Shown here piece by piece: positions 4,722 through 5,021 of a stretch of DNA of 5,021 nucleotides. The notes under the pieces are model-generated. The model was not told the origin of the DNA and made no database searches. It worked only from the letters and a program-made list of their open reading frames with translations. A program made the translations under genes and the position numbers. The stretch's first letter is position 1, and each line of letters opens with the position of its first letter. Source of the stretch: Clostridia bacterium (GTDB lineage Bacteria > Bacillota_E > RBS10-35 > JAJYVN01); the NCBI GenBank assembly GCA_027335515.1, contig DAHWHT010000205.1, forward strand, positions 1-5,021, given 5' to 3'.

Positions 4722-5021
4722 CGGTGCCGGCGGGTAGGCGCCGGCTCCGGCTGGCGCTCGCCGCGGAGACCGGCGCGGAGGTTGGCCGCCTCGCCGTGCA
4801 TTTCGGGCGTGGCATGCCCATACATCCGGAGCGTCGTGGCGGCGCTGGCATGTCCCAGCCGTTCCTGAGTGACTTTGAGCGGTTCACCACGGGCGGCCGC
4901 CAGCGTGGCCGAGGTGTGCCGCAGATCATGGAAGCGCAGTGCCTCCGGCCAGCCGAAGTGCCGCCGGATGCGCCGGAAGTGGTCGCTGATGTATGCCGGC
5001 TCGTAGCGCTGCCCATCCTCC
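4703..5021 (-). CDS. Tyrosine recombinase/integrase, C-terminal catalytic part (5' end outside window)
   Basis: This is the last 105 residues of a phage-type site-specific integrase, read leftwards and ending at a TGA at 4705-4703. Such enzymes cut and rejoin DNA through a 3'-phosphotyrosine link to insert or excise a mobile element. The motifs are clear. LRFHDLRHTSATLAA (visible residues 28-42) carries the H-x-x-R box with H31 and R34. ERLGHASAATTLRMYGHA (53-70) carries the LGH histidine H57 and the nucleophilic tyrosine Y67. The first catalytic arginine, the lysine hairpin and the N-terminal DNA-binding domains lie beyond the window. The tail (about 85-105) is rich in Arg and Pro and poorly conserved. 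No start codon is needed inside the window because the frame is open to the edge. It converges on tRNA-Lys, the classic layout for an element integrated into a tRNA 3' end. XerC/XerD are less likely because of that position and the GHATPEM-like ending typical of phage and conjugative-element integrases. Confidence 0.93.
   Translation of the reverse strand, partial: EDGQRYEPAYISDHFRRIRRHFGWPEALRFHDLRHTSATLAAARGEPLKVTQERLGHASAATTLRMYGHATPEMHGEAANLRAGLRGERQPEPAPTRRHRRTPQA

Noticed and set aside
4603..5016. A minus-strand open frame of 137 codons with a tail reading VGPVGLEPTTR
   Set aside because: The tail is the well-known false translation of the antisense strand of a tRNA gene, here tRNA-Lys. 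The true protein in this region is the integrase in another minus-strand frame, which carries the catalytic motifs.

Overview
The window comes from a GC-rich bacterial chromosome, and I infer a high-GC member of the Bacillota. Three things point that way: a complete bacillithiol pathway (a low-molecular-weight thiol typical of Bacillota, Deinococcus-Thermus and some other phyla), an elongator tRNA-Met of Bacillus-like sequence with an encoded CCA end, and strong GGAGG-type ribosome binding sites with sigma-A-like promoters. A Deinococcus-Thermus or other bacillithiol-making host cannot be excluded from this sequence alone.

Layout, left to right: (1) the 3' end of thiL, thiamine-monophosphate kinase (1-271). 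(2) A short gap with a candidate promoter, an inverted repeat and a strong ribosome binding site. (3) A tight three-gene operon, bshC-bshB1-bshA (349-3967), with a 5-nt gap between the first two genes and an ATGA overlap between the second two. (4) A single elongator tRNA-Met(CAT) with its own promoter and a GC hairpin behind it. (5) A small four-helix membrane protein of unknown family (4172-4528). (6) A single tRNA-Lys(CTT), whose -35 hexamer overlaps the stop codon of the membrane-protein gene. (7) On the minus strand, facing the tRNA, the C-terminal 105 residues of a tyrosine recombinase that runs off the right edge.

The three bsh genes encode the whole committed route to bacillithiol. 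BshA joins GlcNAc from UDP-GlcNAc to L-malate, BshB1 removes the acetyl group, and BshC adds cysteine. Their order is the reverse of the biochemical order. In Bacillus subtilis bshC lies apart from the bshB1-bshA pair, so this compact arrangement is a notable alternative.

The right end looks like the edge of an integrated mobile element that uses the 3' end of tRNA-Lys as its attachment site. Everything to the left of about 4640 would then be host chromosome, and the int side would be the start of the element, most of which lies outside the window. No CRISPR array, insertion sequence or rRNA was seen. I found no clearly undescribed system; the most interesting points are the bsh cluster, the tRNA-Lys/integrase junction, and the near leaderless tRNA promoters.
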